From assembly GCF_000385375.1 (NCBI RefSeq), contig NZ_ARVV01000001.1, positions 1,488,001 to 1,552,000 of the forward strand: a stretch of 64,000 nt of DNA, written 5' to 3'. This stretch comes from Methyloversatilis discipulorum (GTDB lineage: Bacteria; Pseudomonadota; Gammaproteobacteria; Burkholderiales; Rhodocyclaceae). Positions 1 to 9,177 of the stretch are shown one piece after another (position 1 is the first letter of the stretch; each line of letters opens with the position of its first letter). The translations under genes and the position numbers were made by a program. The notes beneath the pieces are model-generated. The model was given only the letters and a program-made list of their open reading frames with translations. It was not told the origin of the DNA and did not search any database.

Positions 1-287
1 ATGCAGCCGTATACGACGATGCCGGCCCAGCCGTTCTTCACCGCCAGGGCTGCGATCTGGTCGCCAACCAGCGCGCGGCGCATCGAACCGCCGCCATCCA
101 CCACCAGCACGCGGCCGTTGCCCGGCGCTTCAAGTGCTTTGCGAACCAGACCGTTGTCCTCGAACAGCTTCAGCGTCGTGATCTGGCCACCGAAGGCAGC
201 ACGGCCGCCGTAGCTGCGGAACATCGGTGCACAGATGCGCAGTTCGCTTTCGAATTGGTCACACAGGTCTGCGGTGTGGATGTCCAT
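1..287 (-). CDS. rraA: RraA family protein (5' part only)
   Basis: The gene runs off the left edge, so only about 95 N-terminal residues are visible. They match the RraA/4-hydroxy-4-methyl-2-oxoglutarate aldolase fold: the [12 protein letters not shown] start, the [11 protein letters not shown] segment, [18 protein letters not shown] and [11 protein letters not shown]. RraA proteins inhibit RNase E in enterobacteria; closely similar proteins are class II HMG/oxaloacetate aldolases, and the two cannot be separated from this fragment. The start at 287 has an AAAGGAC ribosome-binding site. It is transcribed in the same direction as clpA but lies beyond the clpA terminator, so it is probably a separate unit. 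Confidence 0.85.
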   Translation of the reverse strand, partial: MDIHTADLCDQFESELRICAPMFRSYGGRAAFGGQITTLKLFEDNGLVRKALEAPGNGRVLVVDGGGSMRRALVGDQIAALAVKNGWAGIVVYGC

Positions 288-321
288 GAGTCGTCCTTTC
301 TGTTCGGGAGGCGTGGCAGAC

Positions 322-351
322 AAAAAAAGAGGCGGCCATTATGGCCGCCTC
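322..351 (-). terminator. Rho-independent terminator of clpA
   Basis: On the minus strand a perfect stem GAGGCGGCC/GGCCGCCTC with a five-base loop (329-351) is followed by seven T residues (322-328). It lies 22 bases past the clpA stop codon. Confidence 0.92.
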
Positions 352-372
352 GGTTGCCGGTGTGGGCGCCTA

Positions 373-2643
373 TCAGGCGGGCGTCGCGAGTTCTTCCTCG
401 TCGAACACCAGTTTCACCTTCTTGTCGCCGTCGAGGTCGATGGTCACCTTGCCGCCGCTGGTCAGGCGACCGAACAGCAGTTCGTCCGCCAGCGCGGAGC
501 GGATGGTGTCCTGGATCAGGCGCGCCATCGGACGCGCCCCCATCAGCGGATCGAAGCCCGCCTCGGCCAGCCAGCTGCGCAGTTCTTCCGAGAACTGCAC
601 GTCGACCTTCTTCTCCTGCAGCTGACCCTCGAGCTGCATCAGGAACTTGTCGACCACGCGCAGGATGATTTCGCGGTCCAGCGGCTTGAACGAAATGATG
701 GCGTCCAGGCGGTTGCGGAACTCTGGCGTGAACAGGCGCTTGATGTCGGCCATCTCGTCGCCCGGCTGACGCTCGGTCGTGAAACCGATGACCGACTTCT
801 GCAGTGTCTCCTGGCCGGCGTTGGTCGTCATGATGATGACCACGTTGCGGAAATCGGCCTGACGACCGTTGTTGTCGGTCAGCGTGCCGTGGTCCATGAC
901 CTGCAGCAGGATGTTGAAGATGTCCGGGTGTGCCTTCTCGATTTCGTCCAGCAGCAGCACGGAGTGCGGCTTCTTGGTCACTGCTTCGGTCAGCAGACCG
1001 CCCTGATCGAAGCCGACATAACCCGGAGGTGCGCCGATCAGGCGACTGACCGCGTGACGCTCCATGTACTCGGACATGTCGAAGCGGATCAGTTCGATGC
1101 CCATGCAGTAGGCAAGCTGACGGGCGACTTCGGTCTTGCCGACGCCGGTCGGGCCGCTGAACAGGAAGGAGCCGATCGGCTTGTTCGGATTGCCGAGACC
1201 GGAGCGCGACATCTTGATCGCGGTGGCCAGTGCATCGATCGCGTTGTCCTGACCGAACACCATGTTCTTCAGGTCGCGGTCGAGGTTGCGCAGTGCCGAG
1301 CGGTCGTCGTTCGACACATGCTGCGACGGCACGCGCGCGATCTTGGCAACGATTTCCTCGATCTCGGTCTTGCCGATCACCTTCTTCTGCTTCGACTTCG
1401 GCAGTACGCGCTGCGCCGCACCGGCTTCGTCGATCACGTCAATCGCCTTGTCCGGCAAGTGACGGTCATTGATGTAGCGCGCCGACAGTTCCGCGGCCGA
1501 CGAAAGCGCCGTCGACGAGTACTTCACGCCGTGATGCTGTTCGAAGCGCGACTTGAGGCCCTTCAGAATGGACACGGTCTCTTCGACGCTGGGCTCGGTC
1601 ACGTCGATCTTCTGGAAGCGGCGTGACAGCGCATGGTCCTTCTCGAAGACGCCGCGATATTCGGTGTAGGTGGTCGCGCCGATGCACTTCAGCTGGCCCG
1701 ACGACAGCGCCGGCTTCAGCAGGTTGGAGGCGTCCAGCGTACCGCCCGAGGCGGCGCCTGCGCCGATCAGCGTGTGGATCTCGTCGATGAACAGGATGGC
1801 GTTCGGGTTGTCGAGCAGCTGCTTCAGCACCGACTTCAGGCGCTGTTCGAAATCGCCGCGGTACTTGGTGCCGGCGAGCAGGGCGCCCATGTCCAGCGCG
1901 TAGATGGTTGCGTCGGCGAGGATGTCGGGCACCCGTCCTTCGATGATCCTGCGCGCGAGCCCTTCGGCAATGGCGGTCTTGCCGACGCCGGCTTCGCCGA
2001 CCAGCAGCGGGTTGTTCTTGCGACGGCGGCACAGCGTCTGGATCACGCGCTCGAGTTCGTGGTCGCGACCGATCAGCGGATCGATCTTGCCCATCAACGC
2101 CTGTGCGTTCAGGTTCTGCGTGAAGCTGTCGAGCGCGCCGCCTGCCTGACCGCCTTCCTGTTCCTGCTCGCCCTGTTCCGACTCGGGCTTCGCCGCGGCG
2201 GCCGGCTGGGCCGCCTTGGTAATGCCGTGCGAAATGAAGTTCACGATGTCGAGGCGGGTCACGCCCTGACGCTGCAGGAAATAGACGGCGTGCGAATCCT
2301 TCTCGCCGAAGATGGCGACCAGCACGTTGGCACCGGTCACTTCCTTCTTGCCCGAGGACTGCACGTGCAGGATGGCGCGCTGGATCACGCGCTGGAAACC
2401 GAGCGTCGGCTGGGTGTCGATCTCTTCGCTGCCATCGACCACCGGCGTGTGCTCGTTGATGAAGGCCGACAGTTCCTTGCGCAGCTCATCGATGTTTACT
2501 GCGCAGGCACGGAGCACTTCCGCTGCCGAAGGATTGTCGAGCAGGGCGAGCAGCAGGTGCTCGACCGTGATGAATTCATGGCGCTTCTGTCTCGCTTCGA
2601 CAAAAGCCATGTGAAGGCTGACTTCCAACTCCTGCGCGATCAT
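373..2643 (-). CDS. clpA: ClpA, AAA+ unfoldase of the ClpAP protease
   Basis: ATP-driven unfoldase that feeds substrates, including N-degron proteins delivered by ClpS, into the ClpP chamber in the cytoplasm. At 756 aa it has the usual length. The N-terminal double Clp repeat (about 1-140) is followed by a Gln/Glu/Gly-rich linker (about 150-170). AAA-1 has Walker A GEAGVGKT (216-223) and Walker B with DEIH (287-290). AAA-2 has GPTGVGKT (497-504) and DEIE (566-569). The ClpP-docking loop is probably IGF at 619-621, where E. coli has IGL. A strong GGAGGAAAA site lies inside the end of clpS, and the two genes are one base apart, so they are probably translationally coupled. Confidence 0.98.
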   Translation of the reverse strand: MIAQELEVSLHMAFVEARQKRHEFITVEHLLLALLDNPSAAEVLRACAVNIDELRKELSAFINEHTPVVDGSEEIDTQPTLGFQRVIQRAILHVQSSGKKEVTGANVLVAIFGEKDSHAVYFLQRQGVTRLDIVNFISHGITKAAQPAAAAKPESEQGEQEQEGGQAGGALDSFTQNLNAQALMGKIDPLIGRDHELERVIQTLCRRRKNNPLLVGEAGVGKTAIAEGLARRIIEGRVPDILADATIYALDMGALLAGTKYRGDFEQRLKSVLKQLLDNPNAILFIDEIHTLIGAGAASGGTLDASNLLKPALSSGQLKCIGATTYTEYRGVFEKDHALSRRFQKIDVTEPSVEETVSILKGLKSRFEQHHGVKYSSTALSSAAELSARYINDRHLPDKAIDVIDEAGAAQRVLPKSKQKKVIGKTEIEEIVAKIARVPSQHVSNDDRSALRNLDRDLKNMVFGQDNAIDALATAIKMSRSGLGNPNKPIGSFLFSGPTGVGKTEVARQLAYCMGIELIRFDMSEYMERHAVSRLIGAPPGYVGFDQGGLLTEAVTKKPHSVLLLDEIEKAHPDIFNILLQVMDHGTLTDNNGRQADFRNVVIIMTTNAGQETLQKSVIGFTTERQPGDEMADIKRLFTPEFRNRLDAIISFKPLDREIILRVVDKFLMQLEGQLQEKKVDVQFSEELRSWLAEAGFDPLMGARPMARLIQDTIRSALADELLFGRLTSGGKVTIDLDGDKKVKLVFDEEELATPA

Positions 2644-2644
2644 T

Positions 2645-2953
<309 letters not shown>

Positions 2954-2959
2954 GGTCCC

Positions 2960-2987
2960 ATTCTAATCACAAACATCGGGTGTGCAA
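2960..2987 (-). promoter_or_regulatory. Candidate sigma-70 promoter of clpS-clpA
   Basis: On the minus strand TTGCAC (2982-2987) and TAGAAT (2960-2965) are separated by 16 bases. The -10 box ends six bases before the clpS ATG, which would put transcription start at or next to the start codon and make the mRNA leaderless. This is seen only by motif matching. Confidence 0.5.
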
Positions 2988-3164
2988 CACGAGAAGCTGT
3001 GTCGCTTTTCCGCTGTTTCGCGACATCGCGCACCACCTGTTCAAGTCTTTGGACAACGCGTTCCGGCAAGCGTGCGCCGACAGCTTTCGGCGCTTCGATG
3101 AACGCTGTCCAAGATGGCCGGAAAATCGTCGCAAAAGTCTGCCGTGGTGCAGCATGGAAACGTG

Positions 3165-3193
3165 TTGACCGCCTGCTTCATCTGGGCTAAAAG
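3165..3193 (+). promoter_or_regulatory. Candidate promoter and long leader of the cold-shock gene
   Basis: TTGACC (3165-3170), a 17-base spacer and TAAAAG (3188-3193) form a plausible sigma-70 promoter. Initiation near 3200 would give a 5' leader of about 150 nt before the csp ATG at 3352. Long structured leaders are known to control cspA-family mRNAs with temperature. Apart from this and the clpS promoter, the 398-base gap 2954-3351 shows nothing I recognise. Confidence 0.4.
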
Positions 3194-3351
3194 CCGTTCT
3201 GTGTTTGGTTCAAGCTCTCGAGTGGTCGTAGTCCTAGACCGTTGTCGAGTTCCGGCGCGGTCGGTAGTTCCCGGGGTCAGAACATCAGAACTTGAAGTAC
3301 AAACATGTACGGGAGCTTCGGCTCATTTGAGAGGTTGAGAGGATAAGATCA

Positions 3352-3555
3352 ATGGCAACTGGTACTGTTAAGTGGTTCAACGATTCCAAGGGTTACGGCT
3401 TCATCACGCCGGATGATGGCAGCGAAGATCTGTTCGCTCATTTCTCGGCGATCCAGATGGGTGGTTTCAAGACCCTGAAGGAAGGCCAGAAGGTGACGTT
3501 CGACGTGACCCAGGGACCCAAGGGCAAGCAGGCCGCGAACATCCAGGCTGCTTGA
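3352..3555 (+). CDS. Cold-shock domain protein (CspA family)
   Basis: Single cold-shock domain of 67 aa, the whole length of the family. RNP1 is KGYGFI (13-18) and RNP2 is LFAHF (27-31), preceded by VKWFN (6-10). Such proteins bind single-stranded RNA or DNA and melt secondary structure in the cytoplasm. The start has a GAGAGGATAAG site. It is a monocistron closed by a strong terminator. Whether it is cold-induced or constitutive (CspE/CspD-like) cannot be told from the sequence; the long leader favours regulation at RNA level. Confidence 0.97.
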   Translation: MATGTVKWFNDSKGYGFITPDDGSEDLFAHFSAIQMGGFKTLKEGQKVTFDVTQGPKGKQAANIQAA

Positions 3556-3577
3556 TCCGGTCCTGAGGATTCGGAAA

Positions 3578-3608
3578 ACAAAAAACCCGGCGCAAGCCGG
3601 GTTTTTTG
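3578..3608. terminator. Bidirectional rho-independent terminator
   Basis: The stem AACCCGGC/GCCGGGTT with loop GCAA has an A-run on its left and a T-run on its right. It can therefore stop both csp (+) and the convergent icd gene (-), whose stop lies 40 bases further on. Confidence 0.9.
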
Positions 3609-3647
3609 TTTATACAGCCGGGCGTCCTGCGACGCCCGCTGTCCCGA

Positions 3648-4892
3648 TTACATGCGAGCGATCATCGCGCGCCCGAACTCCGAGCACGACACTTCGTTCG
3701 CACCGTCCATCAGGCGGGCAAAGTCGTAGGTGACCTGCTTGTCGCCGATGGCGCGTTCCATCGACGCGATGATGAGGTCGGCCGCTTCCAGCCAGCCCAT
3801 GTGACGCAGCATCATTTCGGCCGACAGGATGAGCGATCCCGGATTCACCTTGTCGAGGCCGGCGTACTTCGGTGCCGTGCCGTGGGTCGCCTCGAACACC
3901 GCATAGGCGTCGGAAATGTTGGCGCCCGGGGCGATGCCGATGCCGCCGACCTGGGCCGCCAGCGCGTCGGAGATGTAGTCGCCGTTCAGGTTCAGCGTGG
4001 CGATCACGTCGTAGTCGGCCGGACGCAGCAGGATCTGCTGCAGGAAGGCGTCGGCGATGGCGTCCTTGACGATGATGTCGCGGCCGGTCTTCGGGTTCTT
4101 GAACTTGCACCACGGTCCGCCGTCGATCGGCTCGGCGCCGAACTCGTTCTGCGCCAGCGCGTAGCCGAAGTCGCGGAAGCCGCCTTCGGTGAACTTCATG
4201 ATGTTGCCCTTGTGCACCAGCGTGACCGACTTGCGGTCATTGTCGACGGCGTACTGCAGGGCCTTGCGGATCAGGCGCTCCGAGCCTTCGCGCGACACCG
4301 GCTTGATGCCGATGGCCGAGGTCCCCGGGAAGCGGATCTTCTTGACGCCCATTTCGTCGCGCAGGAACTTGATCACCTTGCGGGCGTTGTCCGATTCCGC
4401 CTGCCATTCGATGCCGGCGTAGATGTCTTCCGTGTTCTCGCGGAAGATGACCATGTCGATCAGGTCCGGCTGCTTGACCGGGCTGGGCACACCCTTGAAG
4501 TAGCGCACCGGGCGCAGGCAGACGTACAGATCAAGTTCCTGGCGCAGCGCGACGTTCAGCGAGCGGATGCCGCCACCGACCGGCGTCGTCATCGGGCCCT
4601 TGATCGAAACGACGTATTCCTTCAGCGCGGCCAGCGTGTCTTCCGGCAGCCAGACGTCCGGGCCGTACATGCGCGTGGCCTTCTCGCCGGCGTAGACCTC
4701 CATCCAGGTGATCTTGCGCTTGCCGCCGTAGGCCTTGGCCACGGCTGCATCGACGACGTCCTTCATCACCGGCGTGATGTCCACGCCAATGCCATCGCCT
4801 TCGATGAACGGAATGATGGGATTGTCCGGCATCGGCTGGCCGGCAACGATTTTTGTCCCCTCGGCGGGAATCTTGATGTGAGTGGTACTCAT
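3648..4892 (-). CDS. icd: NADP-dependent isocitrate dehydrogenase
   Basis: Converts isocitrate to 2-oxoglutarate, CO2 and NADPH in the TCA cycle. It is 414 aa, the size of the E. coli-type homodimeric enzyme. The substrate loop [18 protein letters not shown] contains S111, equivalent to the regulatory serine (E. coli S113) phosphorylated by AceK. Further family motifs are [10 protein letters not shown] near the N-terminus, [14 protein letters not shown] and the C-terminal [13 protein letters not shown]. The kinase gene aceK lies divergently 182 bases away, so this Icd is very probably controlled by reversible phosphorylation at the glyoxylate-shunt branch point. Confidence 0.98.
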   Translation of the reverse strand: MSTTHIKIPAEGTKIVAGQPMPDNPIIPFIEGDGIGVDITPVMKDVVDAAVAKAYGGKRKITWMEVYAGEKATRMYGPDVWLPEDTLAALKEYVVSIKGPMTTPVGGGIRSLNVALRQELDLYVCLRPVRYFKGVPSPVKQPDLIDMVIFRENTEDIYAGIEWQAESDNARKVIKFLRDEMGVKKIRFPGTSAIGIKPVSREGSERLIRKALQYAVDNDRKSVTLVHKGNIMKFTEGGFRDFGYALAQNEFGAEPIDGGPWCKFKNPKTGRDIIVKDAIADAFLQQILLRPADYDVIATLNLNGDYISDALAAQVGGIGIAPGANISDAYAVFEATHGTAPKYAGLDKVNPGSLILSAEMMLRHMGWLEAADLIIASMERAIGDKQVTYDFARLMDGANEVSCSEFGRAMIARM

Positions 4893-5074
4893 GCCATCCA
4901 GCTCCTTGGTGTGTTGTCTGGTTATTGGCCCTGTGACGGTGTTGCCGCCGGCGGGCTCCCGCGATTATCCCCCAATCGTGAAATGATGCGACATTCGTGT
5001 CGGCGGCGTGTTCCGCACCGCGGCGCGCGCGCGCCCATTAGAATCCCGCGCTTGACGATACGAGCGGACTTGCC

Positions 5075-6853
5075 ATGAACCTTCCTGCCGGGCAGAACCA
5101 GGTTGCGCTGGCCATCGCGCAGGCGCTGATTGACGGCTTCGACAAGCATTACACGCTGTTCCGTGCTGTCAGCGGTACGGCCAAGCAACGGTTCGAACAG
5201 GCGGACTGGCCGGGGCAGCAGCGCTGCATCCGCGAGCGCATCCAGTACTACGACGACCGAGTGCGCGAGTGCGTGGACCGGCTGCACAACGAGTTCCACG
5301 CCGACTCGCTGGACGACAACACCTGGCAGCAGGTGAAGCTGCTCTACATCGGCCTGCTGGTGAACCACCGGCAACCGGAGCTGGCCGAGACCTTCTTCAA
5401 TTCGGTCACGACGAAAATCCTGCATCGCAAGTACTTCCACAACGACTTCATCTTCGTGCGCCCGGCGATCTCGACCGAACTGATCGAGAGCTCTCCGCCG
5501 ACCTGGCGCAGCTACTACCCGAACCAGACCGGTCTGCGCGCCGCGGTGAAGCAGATCTTCGTCGACTTCGACTGGCAGCGGCACTTCACCGACCTGGACC
5601 GCGACGTCGACTACATCATGCGTGCCGCGCTCGAACATGTCGGCGGTGACTGGCCCGCGCGCGAGGCCAATCTGCAGATCCAGGTGCTGAATTCCGCCTA
5701 CTACCGCAACAAGGCAGCCTACGTGATCGGCAAGGCGATCAACGGTCATCTCGAATATCCGTTCATGGTCACCGTGCTGCACGACCGCAAGGGCGGGCTC
5801 TTCCTCGACACCATCCTGCTGGAGCCATGGCGCGTCAGCGTGATGTTCTCGCTGTCACGCGCCTACTTCATGGCCGACATGCAGGTGCCTTCGGCGAACG
5901 TGCATTTCCTGCGCACACTGATGCCGAAGAAGCCGCGCTCGGAGCTCTACACGATGCTCGGGCTGGGCAAGCAGGGGAAGACGATGTTCTTCCGCGACCT
6001 GATCAACCATCTGCGTCACTCGAACGACAACTTCGTCGAGGCGCCAGGCATCCGCGGTCTGGTCATGCTGGTGTTCATGCTTCCGTCCTATCCGTATGTA
6101 TTCAAGATCATCAAGGACAAGTTCGGCAGTTCGAAGGACACCGACCGGGCAACGGTGAAGAGGAAGTTTCTGATGGTGAAGCAGGTGGACCGTGTCGGCC
6201 GCATGGCCGACACCATCGAGTACTCGGACATCGCGCTGCCGGCCCACCGTTTCTCGCCCGAACTGCTGGAACAGCTGGACCAGCTGGCGCCGTCGATGAT
6301 TGAGCGCGATGGCGACACGCTGGTCATCCGCCACTGCTACATCGAACGACGGATGATTCCGCTCAACATCTTCCTGGAAACGGCGAACGAGGAGCAGATC
6401 GACCACGCCGTGTACGAGTACGGCAACGCGATCCGCGAACTGGCGGTCGCCAACATCTTCCCGGGCGATCTGCTGTGGAAGAACTTCGGCGTCACCCGCT
6501 ACGGTCGCGTGGTGTTCTACGACTACGACGAGATCGAATTCCTGACCGACTGCAACTTCCGCCGCATTCCGCCGGCGCCCAGCCCGGAGTACGAAATGTC
6601 CGGCGAGGTGTGGTACTCGGTGCAGCGCAACGACATCTTCCCCGAGGAGTTCGCCACCTTCCTGCTGTCGACGCCCAAGGTGCGTGCGGCCTTCCTGAAG
6701 TATCACCGCGATCTGCTGGACGTGAAGTTCTGGCAGGAGACGCAGCAGCGCATCCGCGAAGGCTACATCCAGGACTTCTTCCCCTACCCGGAGGAACTGC
6801 GTTTCGCGCGCCGCTTCGGTCACCTGCAGGGGCAGCCGGTGGCCAGTGCGTGA
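5075..6853 (+). CDS. aceK: Isocitrate dehydrogenase kinase/phosphatase
   Basis: Bifunctional enzyme that phosphorylates and dephosphorylates Icd, diverting isocitrate to the glyoxylate bypass on acetate or C2 substrates. The 592-aa protein has the full family length. An N-terminal regulatory half is followed by a kinase-like fold; GDLLWKNFG (about 464-472) and VVFYDYDEIEF (about 480-490) carry the catalytic and metal-binding Asp/Asn residues. In E. coli it sits in aceBAK; here it is next to its substrate gene icd instead, and isocitrate lyase/malate synthase are not in the window. A TAGAAT box at 5039-5044 may be its -10 element. The rluE start overlaps its stop codon. Confidence 0.97.
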   Translation: MNLPAGQNQVALAIAQALIDGFDKHYTLFRAVSGTAKQRFEQADWPGQQRCIRERIQYYDDRVRECVDRLHNEFHADSLDDNTWQQVKLLYIGLLVNHRQPELAETFFNSVTTKILHRKYFHNDFIFVRPAISTELIESSPPTWRSYYPNQTGLRAAVKQIFVDFDWQRHFTDLDRDVDYIMRAALEHVGGDWPAREANLQIQVLNSAYYRNKAAYVIGKAINGHLEYPFMVTVLHDRKGGLFLDTILLEPWRVSVMFSLSRAYFMADMQVPSANVHFLRTLMPKKPRSELYTMLGLGKQGKTMFFRDLINHLRHSNDNFVEAPGIRGLVMLVFMLPSYPYVFKIIKDKFGSSKDTDRATVKRKFLMVKQVDRVGRMADTIEYSDIALPAHRFSPELLEQLDQLAPSMIERDGDTLVIRHCYIERRMIPLNIFLETANEEQIDHAVYEYGNAIRELAVANIFPGDLLWKNFGVTRYGRVVFYDYDEIEFLTDCNFRRIPPAPSPEYEMSGEVWYSVQRNDIFPEEFATFLLSTPKVRAAFLKYHRDLLDVKFWQETQQRIREGYIQDFFPYPEELRFARRFGHLQGQPVASA

Positions 6854-7422
6854 GCCGTCTGATCCTGCTGAACAAGCCCTATGGCGTGATCTGCCAGTTT
6901 TCGCCGGATGGCATGCATGCGACGCTGGCCGACCACGTTGACGTGCCCGGGGTGTATCCGGCGGGACGTCTCGATACCGACAGCGAAGGTCTGCTGCTGC
7001 TGACCGACGACGGCGTGCTGCAGCACCGGATCACCGATCCGAAGCACAAGCTGGTCAAGCGTTATCGGGTGCAGGTCGAGCGCGAGCCGGACGAGGCGGC
7101 ACTGGAACGGATGCGCGGCGGGCTGCAGTTGAAGGACGGTCCGACCCGGCCGTGCTCGGTCGAGCGCATCGCCGAGCCGGCCGATCTGTGGCCGCGCGAT
7201 CCACCGGTGCGCCATCGGCTGTCGGTGCCGACCTGCTGGCTGGAGATCGGCATCAGCGAGGGACGCAACCGGCAGGTGCGCCGGATGACGGCGGCCATCG
7301 GCCACCCGACGCTGCGCTTGATACGTGTCGCCATCGGTCCGTGGCAACTCGGTTCGCTGCAGCCCGGTCAATGGCGGGACGCCGAGGCCGGGCTTCTCGC
7401 CGGACGGCGCGCGCGCGCATGA
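6850..7422 (+). CDS. rluE: 23S rRNA pseudouridine synthase, RluE type
   Basis: RsuA/RluE-family enzyme that isomerises a uridine in 23S rRNA (U2457 in E. coli). I chose the GTG at 6850, which overlaps the aceK stop (GTGA) and gives a 190-aa protein beginning VSRLILLNKPYGV, the canonical start of the catalytic domain without an S4 domain. The catalytic Asp is D42 in AGRLDTDSEGLLLLT. KHKLVKRYRVQVE and the C-terminal GRNRQVRRMTAAIGHPTLRL are typical. Its RNA target is assigned from the subfamily only. Confidence 0.9.
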   Translation: MSRLILLNKPYGVICQFSPDGMHATLADHVDVPGVYPAGRLDTDSEGLLLLTDDGVLQHRITDPKHKLVKRYRVQVEREPDEAALERMRGGLQLKDGPTRPCSVERIAEPADLWPRDPPVRHRLSVPTCWLEIGISEGRNRQVRRMTAAIGHPTLRLIRVAIGPWQLGSLQPGQWRDAEAGLLAGRRARA

Positions 7423-7516
7423 GGGCCCGTTCAGGGCATCCGCCGGGGGCTGACATCGATCAAGAAGTCGTTGGCGCGCATCATTCATCATTCACCATCG
7501 GGGTGTTCTGCCTGTC

Positions 7517-7951
7517 ATGAAGAAATCGCTACTCTGCAGCCTGCTTGCGCTGAGCGCACTGAGTGCCTGCGCCGACATGCCCACGCTCGAACTCGGTGTG
7601 GGCATGTACCGTATCAAGGCTGAAGTCGCGCACACCAACGCGGCGCGCATGACCGGGCTGATGCACCGGACCGAGATGCCGTCCGATGCCGGCATGCTCT
7701 TCGTGTTCACCCGGGCGGCCAAGCACTGCATGTGGATGCGCAACACCCTGATTCCGCTCAGCGTCGCCTTCATCGATGACAAGGGCCACATCATCAACAT
7801 CGCGGACATGCAGCCGCAGACCGAAACATCGCATTGCGCCGAGCGTCCGGCGCGTTATGCGCTGGAAACCAATATCGGCTGGTTTGCCGCGCGCAAGCTC
7901 CAGGCCGGCACGCGCATCGCGGGAATCGAACGCGCGCCCGCGCCGGAATGA
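7517..7951 (+). CDS. DUF192 family protein, probable lipoprotein
   Basis: 144 aa. The N-terminus is a signal sequence ending in the lipobox LSAC with C18, so it is probably lipid-anchored; a plain exported form is possible. The rest is one DUF192 domain: the GLMHRTEMP segment, [23 protein letters not shown] and the terminal [18 protein letters not shown]. The function of DUF192 proteins is not established. It lies 14 bases before pdxH in the same direction and could be co-transcribed. Confidence 0.85.
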   Translation: MKKSLLCSLLALSALSACADMPTLELGVGMYRIKAEVAHTNAARMTGLMHRTEMPSDAGMLFVFTRAAKHCMWMRNTLIPLSVAFIDDKGHIINIADMQPQTETSHCAERPARYALETNIGWFAARKLQAGTRIAGIERAPAPE

Positions 7952-7965
7952 GAAAAGGAGACTCC

Positions 7966-8598
7966 ATGGACCCGATACATCACCGCATCGACTACACCAG
8001 CGGTTCGCTCGACGAGACCGAAGCGGCCGACAATCCACTCGACCAGTTCCGCTTCTGGTTTGCCGAAGCCGGCCGCGTGGTCGAGCGCGATCCGAACGCG
8101 ATGACGCTGGCCACGGTCGGAGCGGACGGGCGGCCCAGTGCGCGCATCGTGCTGCTGCGCGGCTATGGCGAGGACGGCTTCGTGTTCTTCACCAATTACG
8201 ACAGTCGCAAGGGCGCCGAGCTGGAGGCCAATCCGCACGCCAGCCTGCTGCTGTTCTGGGCTGCGCTGGAGCGGCAGATCCGGATCGAGGGCACGGTGAG
8301 CAAGGTGAGTGCGGAAGAGTCTGACGCCTACTATTCGCTGCGCCCGGTGGGCAACAGGCTGGGAGCCTGGGCGTCGCCGCAGAGTCGGGAAATTCCCAGT
8401 CGCGAATCGCTGGTCAGGCGGGTGCGCGAATTCGAAGAGCGCTTCGGTTCGACGCCGCCGCGCCCGGAAAACTGGGGCGGCTACCGGCTGCATCCGGATG
8501 CGATCGAATTCTGGCAGGGACGCAGCGACCGCCTGCACGACCGACTGCTCTACCGCCGCCAGGGAGCGGACTGGACACGTGTCCGACTGGCGCCCTGA
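7966..8598 (+). CDS. pdxH: Pyridoxamine 5'-phosphate oxidase
   Basis: FMN enzyme that makes pyridoxal 5'-phosphate from PNP or PMP. The ATG at 7966 follows an AAAAGGAG site and gives 210 aa, the usual length. Visible motifs are [18 protein letters not shown] and [10 protein letters not shown] (FMN-phosphate binding), [17 protein letters not shown], and the C-terminal [19 protein letters not shown] followed by HDRLLY, which bind substrate and FMN. An in-frame extension starting further upstream would overlap the DUF192 gene and has no ribosome-binding site. Confidence 0.96.
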   Translation: MDPIHHRIDYTSGSLDETEAADNPLDQFRFWFAEAGRVVERDPNAMTLATVGADGRPSARIVLLRGYGEDGFVFFTNYDSRKGAELEANPHASLLLFWAALERQIRIEGTVSKVSAEESDAYYSLRPVGNRLGAWASPQSREIPSRESLVRRVREFEERFGSTPPRPENWGGYRLHPDAIEFWQGRSDRLHDRLLYRRQGADWTRVRLAP

Positions 8599-8607
8599 AC
8601 CAGCGCC

Positions 8608-9177
8608 TCAGTCGGACAAGCCCATTTCCTTCTCCAGCCTGCGGGCGGTGCGGGGGTCGTACTGGCCGATGCGGCGATATTCGGCGAGCAGGCCTTCCTC
8701 GTCGCCGACGGCCTGGCAGGCTCGACACAGCGCGTAACTCGCGCTGCCGTTGAAGGGTTGCAGTTCGACCGCCCGTCTTAACGCGACCAGCGCCTCCTGC
8801 GGTCGGCCCAGTTCGCTCAGCAGCAGTCCGCAGCCGTACCAGGCCTGATCGAGCGCCGGACGCAGTTGCACGGCTGCCGTCATCTGCGCCAGCGCATGCT
8901 CGAGTTCGCCTTGGCGATGCAGCAGGAAGCCGAAGTTGTAGCGGCTGATGGCGTCGTCCGGAGCGAGTTCCACCGCCCGTTCGAAGGCGAGCAGGGCCTC
9001 GTCGTGCCGTCGCTCATCCTGCTGACAGAGAAAGCCGATCATGCGCCAGGCGGCCACATGCGCCGGGTCGACCGCTGTGCAGCGGCGAAAGGCGGCAATG
9101 GCCCGTTCGTTCCGCCGCAGAAGTGCCCACAGCTGACCGGCGGCATAGTTGATCGCCGGCCCCAGCGCTGCGCTCAT
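8608..9177 (-). CDS. Tetratricopeptide-repeat protein
   Basis: 189 aa made almost entirely of four to five TPR units, e.g. AIAAFRRCTAVDPAHVAAW, ALLAFERAVELAPDDAISR, AQMTAAVQLRPALDQAWYG and ALVALRRAVELQPFNGSAS. There is no signal peptide or membrane segment, so it is probably a cytoplasmic protein-protein scaffold. Its ATG overlaps the pgi stop (ATGA at 9174-9177), indicating translational coupling to pgi. I do not recognise a specific function. Confidence 0.85.
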   Translation of the reverse strand: MSAALGPAINYAAGQLWALLRRNERAIAAFRRCTAVDPAHVAAWRMIGFLCQQDERRHDEALLAFERAVELAPDDAISRYNFGFLLHRQGELEHALAQMTAAVQLRPALDQAWYGCGLLLSELGRPQEALVALRRAVELQPFNGSASYALCRACQAVGDEEGLLAEYRRIGQYDPRTARRLEKEMGLSD

